Shown: positions 44,135 through 53,954 of the stretch, one piece after another | Layout: each line of letters opens with the position of its first letter | Numbering within the stretch: position 1 is the first letter of the stretch | From: Thalassospira povalilytica | Lineage (GTDB): Bacteria > Pseudomonadota > Alphaproteobacteria > Rhodospirillales > Thalassospiraceae | Assembly: GCF_002844235.1 (NCBI RefSeq) | Contig: NZ_PGTS01000001.1 | Location: 310,001-374,000, forward strand | Length of the DNA stretch: 64,000 nucleotides | Direction: 5' to 3' | Made by a program: the position numbers and the translations under genes | Notes under the pieces: generated by a model | What the model saw: only the letters and a program-made list of their open reading frames with translations | The model's database searches: none | What the model was told of the DNA's origin: nothing

Positions 44135-45325
44135 ATGGCAAGCCGCGCACCGTTTCATTGGGAAGATCCGCTCCTGCTTGAAGAGCAGTTGAGCGAAGAG
44201 GAACGCATGATCCGCGATGCGGCCCGTGCATATTGTCAGGAAAACCTGCAAACCCGCGTTCTCGAAGCAAACCGTCATGAAATTTTCCATCGTGAAATCA
44301 TGACCGAGATGGGTGAACTTGGCCTGCTTGGCCCGACCATCCCCGAGGAATACGGCGGACCGGGTGTGAACCACGTGGCCTATGGTCTGGTTGCACGCGA
44401 AGTCGAACGCGTTGATTCCGGCTATCGTTCGGCAATGTCGGTTCAGAGCTCGCTGGTGATGCATCCGATCTTTGCTTATGGCAGCGAAGAACAGCGCAAG
44501 AAATATCTGCCGAAACTGGCAACCGGTGAATTCGTCGGCTGCTTTGGCCTGACCGAGCCGGACCATGGCTCCGATCCGGGCGGCATGAAAACCCGTGCCC
44601 GCAAGACCGAGGGTGGCTTCACCCTGACCGGGTCGAAAATGTGGATCACCAACAGCCCGATCGCCGACGTCTTTGTCGTCTGGGCCAAGGATGACGAAGG
44701 CGTCATTCGCGGCTTTATCCTTGAAAAGGACATGAACGGACTGTCCGCACCGAAAATCGAAGGCAAGTTTTCGCTGCGTGCGTCGATCACCGGCGAAATC
44801 GTCATGGACAATGTCTTCGTGCCCGAAGAAAACATGCTGCCGAATGCCAAGGGCCTTGGCGGTCCGTTCGGTTGCCTGAACAAGGCCCGTTACGGCATCG
44901 CGTGGGGCGCAATGGGTGCGGCTGAATTCTGCTGGCATGCGGCACGTCAATATACCCTTGATCGCAAACAGTTCGGTCGTCCGATTGCCGCCAATCAGCT
45001 GATCCAGCTGAAACTGGCAAACATGCAGACCGAAATCACCCTTGGTCTTCAGGGTGCGCTTCAGCTGGGCCGTCTGCTTGATGCAGGCAAAGGCGCACCG
45101 GAAGCGATTTCGCTGATGAAGCGTAACAACTGCGGTAAGGCACTCGACATTGCCCGTGTTGCCCGTGACATGCATGGCGGTAACGGTATTGCGGATGAAT
45201 TCCATGTCATCCGTCATTCGATGAACCTTGAAGCGGTCAATACCTACGAAGGTACCCACGATGTTCATGCCCTGATCCTGGGCCGTGCACAGACCGGCAT
45301 TCAGGCCTTCTCCGCCGAAGGCTGA
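44135..45325 (+). CDS. gcdH: Glutaryl-CoA dehydrogenase
   Basis: FAD enzyme that oxidatively decarboxylates glutaryl-CoA to crotonyl-CoA in lysine, tryptophan and glutarate breakdown. The 396-residue acyl-CoA-dehydrogenase-family protein shows [37 protein letters not shown] and the catalytic-base region [17 protein letters not shown] with the active-site Glu. Arg in [15 protein letters not shown] and the surrounding sequence match the glutaryl-specific branch. AAAAGGATCAGGC precedes ATG. The CoA-transferase gene follows after 86 bases. Confidence 0.96.
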   Translation: MASRAPFHWEDPLLLEEQLSEEERMIRDAARAYCQENLQTRVLEANRHEIFHREIMTEMGELGLLGPTIPEEYGGPGVNHVAYGLVAREVERVDSGYRSAMSVQSSLVMHPIFAYGSEEQRKKYLPKLATGEFVGCFGLTEPDHGSDPGGMKTRARKTEGGFTLTGSKMWITNSPIADVFVVWAKDDEGVIRGFILEKDMNGLSAPKIEGKFSLRASITGEIVMDNVFVPEENMLPNAKGLGGPFGCLNKARYGIAWGAMGAAEFCWHAARQYTLDRKQFGRPIAANQLIQLKLANMQTEITLGLQGALQLGRLLDAGKGAPEAISLMKRNNCGKALDIARVARDMHGGNGIADEFHVIRHSMNLEAVNTYEGTHDVHALILGRAQTGIQAFSAEG

Positions 45326-45411
45326 TCAAGTTTTTACCGGACGGCAGCAGCAATGTTGCCGCCCGTTTTGATTCTGCGACATGTTTCCAAATCGACTTTC
45401 GGGATATTCAA

Positions 45412-46635
45412 ATGACTGGCGCACTTTCCGGGCTTCGTGTTCTTGATCTTTCGCGTGTGTTGGCCGGACCATGGGCCAGCCAGACCCTGGCCGATATGGG
45501 GGCAGAGGTCATCAAGATCGAACGTCCCGGTGCCGGTGATGATACGCGCGGCTGGGGCCCGCCCTTTGCCAAGGATGCCAATGGCAATGACACCACCGAG
45601 GCCGCCTATTATCTGACGGCCAACCGTGGCAAAAAGTCGCTGACGATTGACATCACCAAACCCGAAGGTCAGGAAATAGTTCGCAATATCGCGGCCCAAA
45701 GCGATGTGGTTCTGGAAAACTTCAAGGTCGGTGGTCTTGCCAAATACGGTCTTGATTACGCGACCCTGTCGGCCCTCAATCCCAAGCTTGTTTATTGTTC
45801 GATCACCGGCTTTGGTCAGGACGGCCCCTATAAGGATCGCCCGGGGTATGATTTCATGATCCAGGGCATGGGCGGCCTGATGAGCATCACCGGTGCGCCC
45901 GATAGCGCCCCGGGTGGCCAACCGATGAAGGTCGGTGTGGCGGTTGCCGATATCTTTACCGGGCTTTATGCGACGATCGGTATCTTGGCGGCACTTCGTC
46001 ATCGCGATGCAACTGGCGAAGGCCAGTATATTGATCTTGCCCTGCTTGATGTGCAGGCCGCTGTTCTTGCCAATCAGGCGATGAATTACCTGACAACCGG
46101 CAATGCGCCGGGCCGTCTGGGTAATGCGCATCCCAATATCGTGCCATATGAAGCCTTCCCGAGTGCCGATGGCTATCTGATCCTGGCTGTCGGCAATGAC
46201 AGCCAGTTCAAAAGTTTCTGTGCGGTGGCGGGGCTGGACGATTTACCGGCTGATGAACGCTATGCCACCAACCGCAATCGTGTTGCCAACCGCGATACGC
46301 TGGTGCCATTAATCCGTCAGGCCATGGTTTTGAAAACCACCGATGAATGGATCGCCGCCCTTGAAAAGGCCAATGTGCCGTGCGGGCCGATCAATACCCT
46401 TGATCGTGTTTTTGACAATCCGCAGGTCAAACATCGTGGTCTGGTCAAACATCTTGATCACCCGACGGCTGGCACCGTGCCGACGGTTGGCAATCCGATC
46501 AGGTTTTCCAAAACGCCGATTACGGATGAAAAAGCCCCGCCGATGCTGGGACAGCATAGCGACGAAATCCTGCGCAAGGTCGCCGACCTGAGTGACGATC
46601 AAATTGCCAAACTGCGCGACGCAGGAATTGTCTGA
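45412..46635 (+). CDS. Class III CoA-transferase, probable succinyl-CoA:glutarate CoA-transferase
   Basis: CaiB/BaiF-family enzyme of 407 residues that moves CoA between dicarboxylic acids. The family pattern GLRVLDLSRVLAGPWASQTLADMGAEVIKIERPGAGDDTRGWGPP opens the protein. GYDFMIQGMGGLMSITG and VPCGPINTLDRVFDNPQVKHRGL follow. Its place after gcdH suggests that it activates glutarate to glutaryl-CoA using succinyl-CoA, as the mammalian SUGCT homologue does. The specific substrate is an inference from the neighbour. Confidence 0.9.
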   Translation: MTGALSGLRVLDLSRVLAGPWASQTLADMGAEVIKIERPGAGDDTRGWGPPFAKDANGNDTTEAAYYLTANRGKKSLTIDITKPEGQEIVRNIAAQSDVVLENFKVGGLAKYGLDYATLSALNPKLVYCSITGFGQDGPYKDRPGYDFMIQGMGGLMSITGAPDSAPGGQPMKVGVAVADIFTGLYATIGILAALRHRDATGEGQYIDLALLDVQAAVLANQAMNYLTTGNAPGRLGNAHPNIVPYEAFPSADGYLILAVGNDSQFKSFCAVAGLDDLPADERYATNRNRVANRDTLVPLIRQAMVLKTTDEWIAALEKANVPCGPINTLDRVFDNPQVKHRGLVKHLDHPTAGTVPTVGNPIRFSKTPITDEKAPPMLGQHSDEILRKVADLSDDQIAKLRDAGIV

Positions 46636-46656
46636 TCTGGAATTTTCGGATGGGAC

Positions 46657-46699
46657 GGCGCAACACCTTTGGATTGTTGGATCCGGTGATGCGCCTTCC
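46657..46699 (+). terminator. Possible terminator after the CoA-transferase gene
   Basis: Arms 46657-46667 and 46685-46695 pair as GGCGCAACACC / GGTGATGCGCC with one mismatch and a 17-base loop. Only a short, interrupted T-run follows, so the call is weak. Confidence 0.45.
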
Positions 46700-46885
46700 T
46701 ATGGTTGAATGGTGCGCTGCACATTATTTTGTAAAGGGTCGCCCTGACGCAATTGCAGTCACTTAAAGCGGCCATTCGCGGCGGATGCTGCGGAATTTAT
46801 ACAATCTACGGTGTTCTCCTTATCCCGCATTTGAAACTCTCCGAAGATTTTATATCATTTTAAAAAATACATATCGGGGATGTGC

Positions 46886-47980
46886 ATGTCAGAAGTTGTA
46901 ATTTCGGCACGCTCAGTCAGTAAAATTTTTGGCTCGGGTGCAGATAAGGTTACCGCGTTGGATGCGGTATCGGTTGATATCTTTCAGAACGAATTTTTCA
47001 CAATGCTTGGTCCGTCGGGCTGCGGCAAAACCACTTTGTTGCGCTTGATCGGTGGCTTTGAAGAAGCAAGTTCGGGCAAAATTCTGCTCGAAGGCAATGA
47101 ACTCAATGATTTGCCGCCCTATAAACGGCCAATCAACACGGTTTTTCAGTCCTATGCGCTGTTTCCGCATCTGACTGTGCGCCAGAACATCACATTCGGG
47201 CTGGAAATGCAGGGCATTGATCGCGCCAAGGCCAACCACCGGGCTGACGAGATGCTCGAACTGGTGCGACTGGCCCAATATGGCGACCGGGTGCCAAGCC
47301 AGCTTTCCGGTGGTCAGCAACAACGCATCGCCCTTGCGCGTGCATTGGCGCCTGCCCCCAAGGTGCTGTTGCTTGATGAACCGCTTTCAGCACTGGATCT
47401 TAAACTGCGCAAGGAAATGCAGGTTGAACTGAAACGCCTTCAGACCGAAACCGGCATCACCTTTGTCTTTGTCACGCACGATCAGGAAGAAGCGCTGGCG
47501 ATGTCTGACCGGATCGCGGTCATGCAATTTGGCAAGATCCAGCAGATCGGTGCACCGCGCGAAATTTATGACGAACCGACTGATCGTTTTGTTGCCGACT
47601 TTATCGGCGACAGTAACTTTTTGCCCGGCAATCTTGTGGCGGCCGCGAATGGCAAACATGCGCTGACGCTTGCCAATCAGCATGTCATCGAACTTCCATC
47701 CGTAAGGTCAGGCCAGAAAACCGGCGATGTTACCATTTCGATCCGTCCGGAACGGCTTGGGCTGGTGGCCGAAAATCTTGCCGATCAGACCCATCTGATG
47801 GGATCGGTCAAATCCGTGATCTATTTTGGCACGGACACGACCTATGAAATCGATCTGGGCAATGATCAGACAGTCAAGGTGCGTACCCAGAACGGCACCG
47901 GTGCCATGGATGATTTCGGCCGAGGTGAACGGGTCGGGGTGCATGTGCCTGCCGATGCCATCCGGGTGTTGGTGGACTGA
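46886..47980 (+). CDS. potA: Spermidine/putrescine-type ABC transporter ATPase (PotA/PotG-like)
   Basis: ATPase of 364 residues driving a polyamine importer. Walker A is GPSGCGKTT, the Q-loop VFQSYALFPHLTV, the signature LSGGQQQRIALARAL, Walker B VLLLDEPLSALD, and the switch His is in FVTHDQEEAL. A C-terminal TOBE domain follows (SIRPERLGLVAENL...). ATG 46886 is preferred because GGGG sits 6-10 bases upstream; an ATG two codons earlier is too close to it. First of four importer genes. Confidence 0.92.
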   Translation: MSEVVISARSVSKIFGSGADKVTALDAVSVDIFQNEFFTMLGPSGCGKTTLLRLIGGFEEASSGKILLEGNELNDLPPYKRPINTVFQSYALFPHLTVRQNITFGLEMQGIDRAKANHRADEMLELVRLAQYGDRVPSQLSGGQQQRIALARALAPAPKVLLLDEPLSALDLKLRKEMQVELKRLQTETGITFVFVTHDQEEALAMSDRIAVMQFGKIQQIGAPREIYDEPTDRFVADFIGDSNFLPGNLVAAANGKHALTLANQHVIELPSVRSGQKTGDVTISIRPERLGLVAENLADQTHLMGSVKSVIYFGTDTTYEIDLGNDQTVKVRTQNGTGAMDDFGRGERVGVHVPADAIRVLVD

Positions 47981-47982
47981 TC

Positions 47983-48873
47983 ATGAAAGCAATGCTGCGA
48001 TCCAAACGGTTCTGGCTGATTGCACCTGCGGTTCTTTATATCGGCTTCTTCATGGCCGTGCCGCTGGTGCAGATGGCCTATGTCTCGATCCTTGAACGGG
48101 GCGATTATGGCGGGGTGAACTGGGGCGTGTTTTCGATGGACGCCTATGTCAGTTTCCTGTTTGAACGCGATCTGATGGATAATCTGGTGCTCAATACCGA
48201 TTACCTTCAGGTTTTCGCCCGGTCCTTCGGGCTGTCGGCCATGACCACGGTCTTTGCGCTGATCCTCGGTTTCCCGACGGCCTTTTATATTTCGACCCAA
48301 CCCCAGGGACGGCGAAATTTCCTGATCTTTCTGGTTACCATTCCGTTCTGGACCAACATTCTGGTCCGAAACTATGCCTGGATGCTGTTGCTGCGCAATG
48401 GCGGTCTGGTCGACGGTATGCTGGGCTGGATCGGTATTGAAACCGGCGGGCTTGATATCCTGTATACGCCCTATGCCGTCTCGATCGGTCTGACCTACAC
48501 CTATTTGCCATTCATGGTGTTGCCGATCTATGCCAGCCTTGAAAAGCTTGATCATCGTCTGGTCGAGGCAGCCTTTGATCTGGGGGCCGACAAGCGCCGT
48601 GCGATGAGCCGGGTGATCCTGCCGCTTGCCGCACCGGGCATTGCGGCAGGGTGCATTCTTGTGTTCATTCCGTGCCTTGGGGCCTATGTCACGCCTGAAT
48701 TGCTGGGCGGGGGCAAGTTCATGATGATTGCCAATCTGATTGGCAGCCAGTTCGGGGCTGCGCGCAACTGGCCGCTTGGTGCTGGGCTTGGTTTTGTCCT
48801 TCTCGCCCTGGTTCTGATCGCGATGATGGTCTATTCGCTTAAATTCAAATCATTGCCGGAGGAAAGCCGATGA
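47983..48873 (+). CDS. potB: Spermidine/putrescine-type ABC transporter permease (PotB/PotH-like)
   Basis: Inner-membrane permease of 296 residues with six helices and the EAA loop EAAFDLGADKRRAMSRVILPLAAPGI that contacts the ATPase. The segment PFWTNILVRNYAWMLLLRNGG is typical of PotB/PotH. It starts 2 bases after the ATPase stop and overlaps the next permease by four bases. Confidence 0.93.
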   Translation: MKAMLRSKRFWLIAPAVLYIGFFMAVPLVQMAYVSILERGDYGGVNWGVFSMDAYVSFLFERDLMDNLVLNTDYLQVFARSFGLSAMTTVFALILGFPTAFYISTQPQGRRNFLIFLVTIPFWTNILVRNYAWMLLLRNGGLVDGMLGWIGIETGGLDILYTPYAVSIGLTYTYLPFMVLPIYASLEKLDHRLVEAAFDLGADKRRAMSRVILPLAAPGIAAGCILVFIPCLGAYVTPELLGGGKFMMIANLIGSQFGAARNWPLGAGLGFVLLALVLIAMMVYSLKFKSLPEESR

Positions 48874-49664
48874 AAGTCGATGTTTCCAACCCGCTTTGGC
48901 GTTTCCGCGGGATCACATCCACGGCAATGTTCTTTTTTGCCTATCTTTATCTGCCAATCGTCATTTTGCTGGCGCTGTCGTTTAACGAAAACAAGCTGGC
49001 GACGATCTGGACGGGCTTTACCACCGACTGGTATGTCACGGCCCTTTCCAATGACGATATGCTGCGTGCGGCCAAAAATTCGATCATTGTGGCCGTTTCG
49101 GCGACCATCCTTGCCACCATTGCCGCGACCTTTGCTGCAATGGGTATGGCGCGCGGACGGTTCCGCGGGGAAGTCGGTGTATCGGCAATGCTGGTTCTGC
49201 CGTTGCTGGTGCCTGAAATCGTGACCGCGATTGCCACATTGCTGTTCTTTGTGGCACTTGGCATCAAGCTTGGTCTGATTACCGTGATCATTGCGCATAC
49301 GGTCTTTTGCATTCCCTTTGCCTATTTGCCGATCCGTGCCCGTCTCGAAGGGATGGACCCCGCATTGGCCGAGGCGGCAAATGATCTTTATGCCAATGAA
49401 TGGCAGGCCTTCAGGCGCGTGACCATGCCGTTGCTGTGGCCCGGGATTTTGTCGGGGGCGATGCTGTCTTTCATCATCTCGCTTGATGATTTCGTCATTT
49501 CCTATTTCGTCGGCGGGGCCGGGGCGACAACGCTTCCGATCTATATTTTCGGCATGATCCGCATCGGTATCACCCCGGAAGTCAACGCGGTTTCCGCAAT
49601 GATGCTGATCGTTTCGATCGTGTTTGTCAGCGTCTCGTTCCTGATAGATCGCATTCGGTATTGA
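48870..49664 (+). CDS. potC: Spermidine/putrescine-type ABC transporter permease (PotC/PotI-like)
   Basis: Second permease of the importer, 264 residues, six helices, with the N-terminal YLYLPIVILLALSFNENKLATIWTGFTTDWY and the EAA loop EAANDLYANEWQAFRRVTMPLLWPGI, followed by SLDDFVISYFVGG typical of PotC/PotI. It is translationally coupled to potB through ATGA. Confidence 0.94.
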   Translation: MKVDVSNPLWRFRGITSTAMFFFAYLYLPIVILLALSFNENKLATIWTGFTTDWYVTALSNDDMLRAAKNSIIVAVSATILATIAATFAAMGMARGRFRGEVGVSAMLVLPLLVPEIVTAIATLLFFVALGIKLGLITVIIAHTVFCIPFAYLPIRARLEGMDPALAEAANDLYANEWQAFRRVTMPLLWPGILSGAMLSFIISLDDFVISYFVGGAGATTLPIYIFGMIRIGITPEVNAVSAMMLIVSIVFVSVSFLIDRIRY

Positions 49665-49746
49665 TCGAAAAATGGACGCCCGGTTTCCGGACGGGTCGGG
49701 CATCCGAACAACAAGCAATGAACCGTCCTTAATTGGGAGTCTCACA

Positions 49747-50787
49747 ATGAAACTACGTTCCGTAATTCTGGGAGCATCCGCAATGGCCGTTTTGTCGGTT
49801 GGGTCGGCAAAGGCGGATGGCGAACTGTTTTTATATAACTGGTCGAACTATTTCCCGCCGGCATTGATGGAAAAGTTCGAAAAGGAAACCGGCATCAAGG
49901 TGACCCTTGATGTGTATGATTCCAACGAAACCATGTTGGCAAAGCTGCAAGCCGGTGCTTCTGGCTATGACATTGCCGTGGCATCCGACTACATGGTCGA
50001 TGTCATGATCAAGGAAGGTCTTGCGACCAAGTTTGACGCCAAGTCGCTTGAGAATTTCAAGAATGTCGCAAAGCCCCATGACACCATGAAATATGATACT
50101 GACCGCGAATATTCGGTCACCTATTTGTGGGGAACGACCGGCTTTACCTATGACGGTTCGGTGGTTGATGGCGAACTTGAACGAAGCTGGAAAGAATTCT
50201 TTGAACCGCGCGAAGAATTCCGCGGCAAGATCGGTGCCTTGAACGACGAGGTCGAAATGTTCAATGCCGCGTCCTATTACGCAGGCGTTGAAAAATGCAC
50301 CGAAGACCCGGCCGAAGCCCAGAAGGTTCTTGATGTCCTTCTCAAGCAAAAGCCCTATATCGCGGTTTACAGCTCCGAAGGCACGATTGACCGCATGTCG
50401 GCCCGCGAAGTCCAGATGCATATGCAGTGGAATGGTGCCGCCCATCGGACCAAGGAAAGCATCCCGGAGGCCGTCTTTGTCTATCCGAAGGAAGGTTTGA
50501 CCTATTGGGCTGACCATTTTGTCATTCCGACCGGTGCGCCGAACCTGGAAAATGCCAAGACCTTCATCAACTGGATGATGAAACCGGAAAACGCGGCAGA
50601 AGCCTCGAACTATGCCGGTTACATGAACTCGATCAAGGGGACTGGCGAATTCATGGATCCGTCGCTGAATTCCGATCCGGCTGTGAACATGCCAGAAGAA
50701 TATGCAGATCTTCTGATCCCGTCGCAGAACTGCTCGGTCAAGGCGCGCGATTTGCGTAACCGTGTCTGGACCAAACTTAAAAACTAG
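49747..50787 (+). CDS. potD: Periplasmic polyamine-type substrate-binding protein (PotD/PotF-like)
   Basis: The 346-residue binding protein begins with a signal peptide (MKLRSVILGASAMAVLSVGSAKA). The mature start ELFLYNWSNYFPPALMEKFEKETGIKVTLDVYDSNETMLAKLQAG is the PotD/PotF hallmark. GGGAG precedes ATG 49747; an in-frame start at 49672 would bury the signal peptide. Typical lengths are about 350. Ligand choice among putrescine, spermidine or related amines cannot be read. A hairpin after the stop probably ends the operon. Confidence 0.92.
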   Translation: MKLRSVILGASAMAVLSVGSAKADGELFLYNWSNYFPPALMEKFEKETGIKVTLDVYDSNETMLAKLQAGASGYDIAVASDYMVDVMIKEGLATKFDAKSLENFKNVAKPHDTMKYDTDREYSVTYLWGTTGFTYDGSVVDGELERSWKEFFEPREEFRGKIGALNDEVEMFNAASYYAGVEKCTEDPAEAQKVLDVLLKQKPYIAVYSSEGTIDRMSAREVQMHMQWNGAAHRTKESIPEAVFVYPKEGLTYWADHFVIPTGAPNLENAKTFINWMMKPENAAEASNYAGYMNSIKGTGEFMDPSLNSDPAVNMPEEYADLLIPSQNCSVKARDLRNRVWTKLKN

Positions 50788-50808
50788 GTCCGTTTTTAAC
50801 CGGTCTTG

Positions 50809-50847
50809 ATGATCCGGCCCGTGAGTATTCGGGCCGGATCATGATTT
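50809..50847 (+). terminator. Hairpin terminator of the pot operon
   Basis: Perfect 13-bp stem (arms 50809-50821 and 50830-50842, GC-rich core GATCCGGCCCG) with an 8-base loop and a short T-run (GATTTT). It lies 21 bases past the binding-protein stop. Confidence 0.72.
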
Positions 50848-50888
50848 TGAATACACGATGTGAATTGAACTGGCAGGAACCCCTGATC

Positions 50889-51821
50889 ATGACCGCTGCG
50901 GCTTCTCTTACCGAACATGTGACTTTGGCTCTTTGGGCGACCAATCTTGGTCGCAAGGTCACGGATATGGCCGACTGGGCCGCGCATGTTGATGCCCAGA
51001 TGGCAACGGCCGCCGCCAAAGGAGCGAAGATCTTTGTCCTGCCGGAATATGCCAGCGAACAATGGCTGGCATTCAAGCCCGACGGTCTGCAAACCGGTCA
51101 GGAAATCGCATGGATGGCCGATCTTGCCCCCGAGGCCCGCAAACACGCCGCTGCGCTTGCCAAAAGGCACGACATGCTTCTGGTGGCGGGAAGCATGCCC
51201 TGGCACATTGATCCTAAAAATCTGGCGGCCGGACAAACCAATAGTGCGATGATCTTTACCCCGGAAGGGGATGCGATCATTCAGGACAAATTGTCACTGA
51301 CCCCGGGGGAACAGGAACCGGAAAACTGGTTTTTGACACCGGGCAAGGCATTCAATGTGATTGAATGGCGTGGGCTGACGGTTGCCGTTCTGATTTGCCT
51401 TGATATCGAAATGCCGGCTTTGTCCTGTTTGCTTGCGCCGCTTGATATTGATGTTTTGCTCGTGCCGTCGATGACCATGACGCCGTCGGGCTATAATCGG
51501 GTGTTCGGTTGCGCAAAAGCGCGCGCGGTTGAACTGATGACCGTTGTTGCGGCTTGCGGCACGACCGGGACGGCGATCAACACCACCAATAACCCGACCA
51601 ACTATTCGGGATGTTCGGTCTTTACCCCGTGCGAACCGCAACTGGGTCATAGCGGCCTGTTTGCCCGGGCTGAACCCGGTTTTGATGATGGCGCGGACGG
51701 GCCGCTTCTGATCGCAGAAGACGTTCCTGTCGGGTTGATCCGGTCCCTGCGTAACGGCGATGCCGAAGTCTGGCCGGGCGGCTGGTCGGCAGCGCACGTT
51801 TCTGTGCACAAACATGGATGA
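50889..51821 (+). CDS. Carbon-nitrogen hydrolase (nitrilase superfamily)
   Basis: The 310-residue protein has the Glu-Lys-Cys triad of the family: Glu in VLPEYASEQW, Lys in QDKLSLTPGEQ and nucleophilic Cys in VLICLDIEMPAL. The region after the Cys (LLVPSMTMTPSGYNRVFGCAKARAVEL) follows the nitrilase fold. Lying just after a polyamine importer, it may hydrolyse an amide or carbamoyl amine such as N-carbamoylputrescine, but it is not a close match to AguB. ATG 50889 follows GGCAGGAAC; an earlier in-frame ATG at 50841 falls inside the terminator hairpin. Confidence 0.88.
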   Translation: MTAAASLTEHVTLALWATNLGRKVTDMADWAAHVDAQMATAAAKGAKIFVLPEYASEQWLAFKPDGLQTGQEIAWMADLAPEARKHAAALAKRHDMLLVAGSMPWHIDPKNLAAGQTNSAMIFTPEGDAIIQDKLSLTPGEQEPENWFLTPGKAFNVIEWRGLTVAVLICLDIEMPALSCLLAPLDIDVLLVPSMTMTPSGYNRVFGCAKARAVELMTVVAACGTTGTAINTTNNPTNYSGCSVFTPCEPQLGHSGLFARAEPGFDDGADGPLLIAEDVPVGLIRSLRNGDAEVWPGGWSAAHVSVHKHG

Positions 51822-51905
51822 CTGCCTTTGATCAAGGCCTTGCTTTGGGACCAAGGCCCTGATGTGGTGGGGCTTTCCGAAACCTGGATAATCCCCACGA
51901 TGTGA

Positions 51906-51941
51906 AAAACCTGCGATCCCGGTTGTCTGATCGCAGGTTTT
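51906..51941 (+). terminator. Terminator after the nitrilase-family gene
   Basis: Perfect 13-bp stem (arms 51906-51918 and 51929-51941, AAAACCTGCGATC and its complement) with a 10-base loop. The 3' arm ends in TTTT. It is 84 bases after the amidase stop. Confidence 0.7.
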
Positions 51942-52032
51942 GCGCGATGAAGGGCCAAAGGAAAGTTTTCCGGTAATAGGCGCGGTCATCCATGCCATTG
52001 CCGGGGCATCAATAAATGCAGGAGCGGGCAAT

Positions 52033-52929
52033 ATGAAAATCGCGGTTATGGGGGCAGGGGCCGTTGGCTGCTATTACGGGGCGATGCTGGCGCGTGCAGG
52101 TCACGACGTCACCCTGATCGGCCGTCCCAACCATGTCGAGGCGATGAACCGCGACGGCCTGTTGCTCGATTTCGGGACATCGCAGGAATATGTTGCGGTA
52201 ACAGCGGCCAGTGATGCCGCAGCGATTGCCGGGGCGGAGCTGGTTCTGTTTTGTGTCAAATCGACCGATACCCAATCGGCTGGCGAACAGATCAAACCGT
52301 TCATTTCGCCCGATACCATTGTTCTAAGCTTGCAAAACGGTGTCGATAATGCCGAACGACTTGGTGCTGTTCTGGGGCAACCTGTCATTCCCGTGGTGGT
52401 CTATGTTGCCACCAGCATGGGCGGGGCTGGTCACGTCAAGCATCACGGGCGCGGGGAACTGGTTTTCGGGCCGTCCAGTCAAAGCCAGTTGGTTGCGGAC
52501 ACCCTGCGTCCGGCCGGTATCCCGGTCGAGATTTCCGAAAACGCTCCCGGCGCCCTGTGGGCCAAGATGATCCTGAATTGCGCCTATAACGCGCTGTCTG
52601 CCATTATCCAGCTTCCTTATGGAAAACTGGTCGAAGGGGACGGTGTCTGGGATGTGATGCGCAATGCGGTTGATGAATGTCTTGCCGTGGCAAAGGCCGA
52701 TGGTGTCACCGTGCCTGGTAATGTCTGGGAAGCGATCGAAAAAATTGCCGCCACCATGCCAGCGCAATTTTCCTCAACCGCGCAGGATCTGGCGCGCGGA
52801 AAGCCCAGCGAGATTGACTATCTTAACGGCTATATCGTGCGCAAGGGCCGGGAACTTGGCATTCCGACCCCGACCAATCTGACCTTGTTTGCCCTTACTA
52901 AGCTTCAGGAAGGCAAAAAGGCTATCTAG
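52033..52929 (+). CDS. panE: 2-dehydropantoate 2-reductase family protein (PanE-like)
   Basis: NADPH-dependent ketopantoate reductase fold of 298 residues: N-terminal nucleotide-binding MKIAVMGAGAVGCYYGAMLARAGHDVTLIGR, the catalytic Lys in GALWAKMILNCAYNAL and the substrate-binding DLARGKPSEIDYLNGYIVRKG. It would make pantoate for CoA synthesis, though many bacteria carry PanE paralogues with other 2-keto acid substrates. ATG 52033 has AGGAG upstream. No panB or panC lies nearby. Confidence 0.88.
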   Translation: MKIAVMGAGAVGCYYGAMLARAGHDVTLIGRPNHVEAMNRDGLLLDFGTSQEYVAVTAASDAAAIAGAELVLFCVKSTDTQSAGEQIKPFISPDTIVLSLQNGVDNAERLGAVLGQPVIPVVVYVATSMGGAGHVKHHGRGELVFGPSSQSQLVADTLRPAGIPVEISENAPGALWAKMILNCAYNALSAIIQLPYGKLVEGDGVWDVMRNAVDECLAVAKADGVTVPGNVWEAIEKIAATMPAQFSSTAQDLARGKPSEIDYLNGYIVRKGRELGIPTPTNLTLFALTKLQEGKKAI

Positions 52930-52949
52930 GGTCTCCGGACCCTTTTTTT
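52928..52949 (+). terminator. Rho-independent terminator of the panE-like gene
   Basis: Six-bp stem AGGGTC / GACCCT with loop TCCG and seven T residues. The stem begins within the stop codon. Confidence 0.8.
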
Positions 52950-52982
52950 GTCTTCGGCGTGATGGTGCTCGTTATTCGGCCG

Positions 52983-53954
52983 CTATTCAGCTGGTGTCTT
53001 GGCCGGTGCGGTCGGGGGCGCATCTGAAAGTGTCCCCGCATCAAGTGCCGGTGCGGTTTTGGCAAGCTGGCGTTTGGCCAAATCGACAAGCCGGTCATTG
53101 AACATCACCAGTGCCGCGGCCAGAACGATCAGGACCGCCCCCATCAGGCTTACGGGGGCCGGCAATACGCCAAACACCAGAAGATCAAGCGCGATCGCCC
53201 AGATCATCGCGGTATATTCAAATGCCGAAAGCGTTGAAACCGGTGCACGTGCCAATGCTTCTGTCATGGCGATATGGGCAAGCCCCCCGGTCAGTCCCGC
53301 CCCGATCAGCCAGACCAGATTGCCCGATGAAACCGGTGCCCAGCCAAACGGAATGGTCAAAAGTCCGCCAATCGAACAGACAAGTGCAAAGTAAAAGGCA
53401 ATCGTGCCCGACGGTTCGGTCGTGGTCAGGGCCTTGATCTGGGTCTTGGCAAAGGCCGTGGTAATTGCAAAGGCAATACCGGCCCCGATCCCGATCATCG
53501 TTTCATGATCAAGCCCCGGTGTTGAAATCATCGGCCACAGGATCAGAAACACACCGGCAAACCCGGCAACGGTCGCGCCCGTAACCAGCCAGCCCGGATT
53601 TTCACGCAACACAATGATTGCAACCGGGATCACCACAAGCGGGGCCAGAAAGCCCAGCGCGGTGGCCAGTGCCAGCGGAAGATATGCCAGCGACACAAAG
53701 GAAAGAAACATCGAAACGCCACCAAATGTGCTGCGTTTGAGGTGCCCCCACGGCCGCTTGGTCCTGAGCGCACGCGGAAATTCATGGCGCCACATCAGAT
53801 ACAGCACGATCGGCACAATCGCGACAGAGCTGCGCCAGAACATGATCTGGCCGACCGGCGCTTCAATGGACGCCATGCGGACAAACAGGCTCATGATGGC
53901 AAACAAGCCGGTTGCTGCCAGACGTAATCCTATGCCGGTCCAAACACTGTTCAT
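52983..53954 (-). CDS. EamA/DMT-family transporter
   Basis: Inner-membrane protein of 323 residues with ten helices in two EamA repeats (FAIMSLFVRMASIEAPVGQIMFWRS and, second, SIGGLLTIPFGWAPVSSGNLVWLIGAGLTGGLAHIAMTEALARAPVSTLSAFEYTAMIWA). It is an RhaT/SAM-like drug or metabolite transporter with unknown substrate. ATG 53954 has CGGAG at a good spacing; a TTG 33 bases upstream is in frame. The tail is Ala/Pro-rich. Convergent with the panE-like gene. Confidence 0.9.
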   Translation of the reverse strand: MNSVWTGIGLRLAATGLFAIMSLFVRMASIEAPVGQIMFWRSSVAIVPIVLYLMWRHEFPRALRTKRPWGHLKRSTFGGVSMFLSFVSLAYLPLALATALGFLAPLVVIPVAIIVLRENPGWLVTGATVAGFAGVFLILWPMISTPGLDHETMIGIGAGIAFAITTAFAKTQIKALTTTEPSGTIAFYFALVCSIGGLLTIPFGWAPVSSGNLVWLIGAGLTGGLAHIAMTEALARAPVSTLSAFEYTAMIWAIALDLLVFGVLPAPVSLMGAVLIVLAAALVMFNDRLVDLAKRQLAKTAPALDAGTLSDAPPTAPAKTPAE

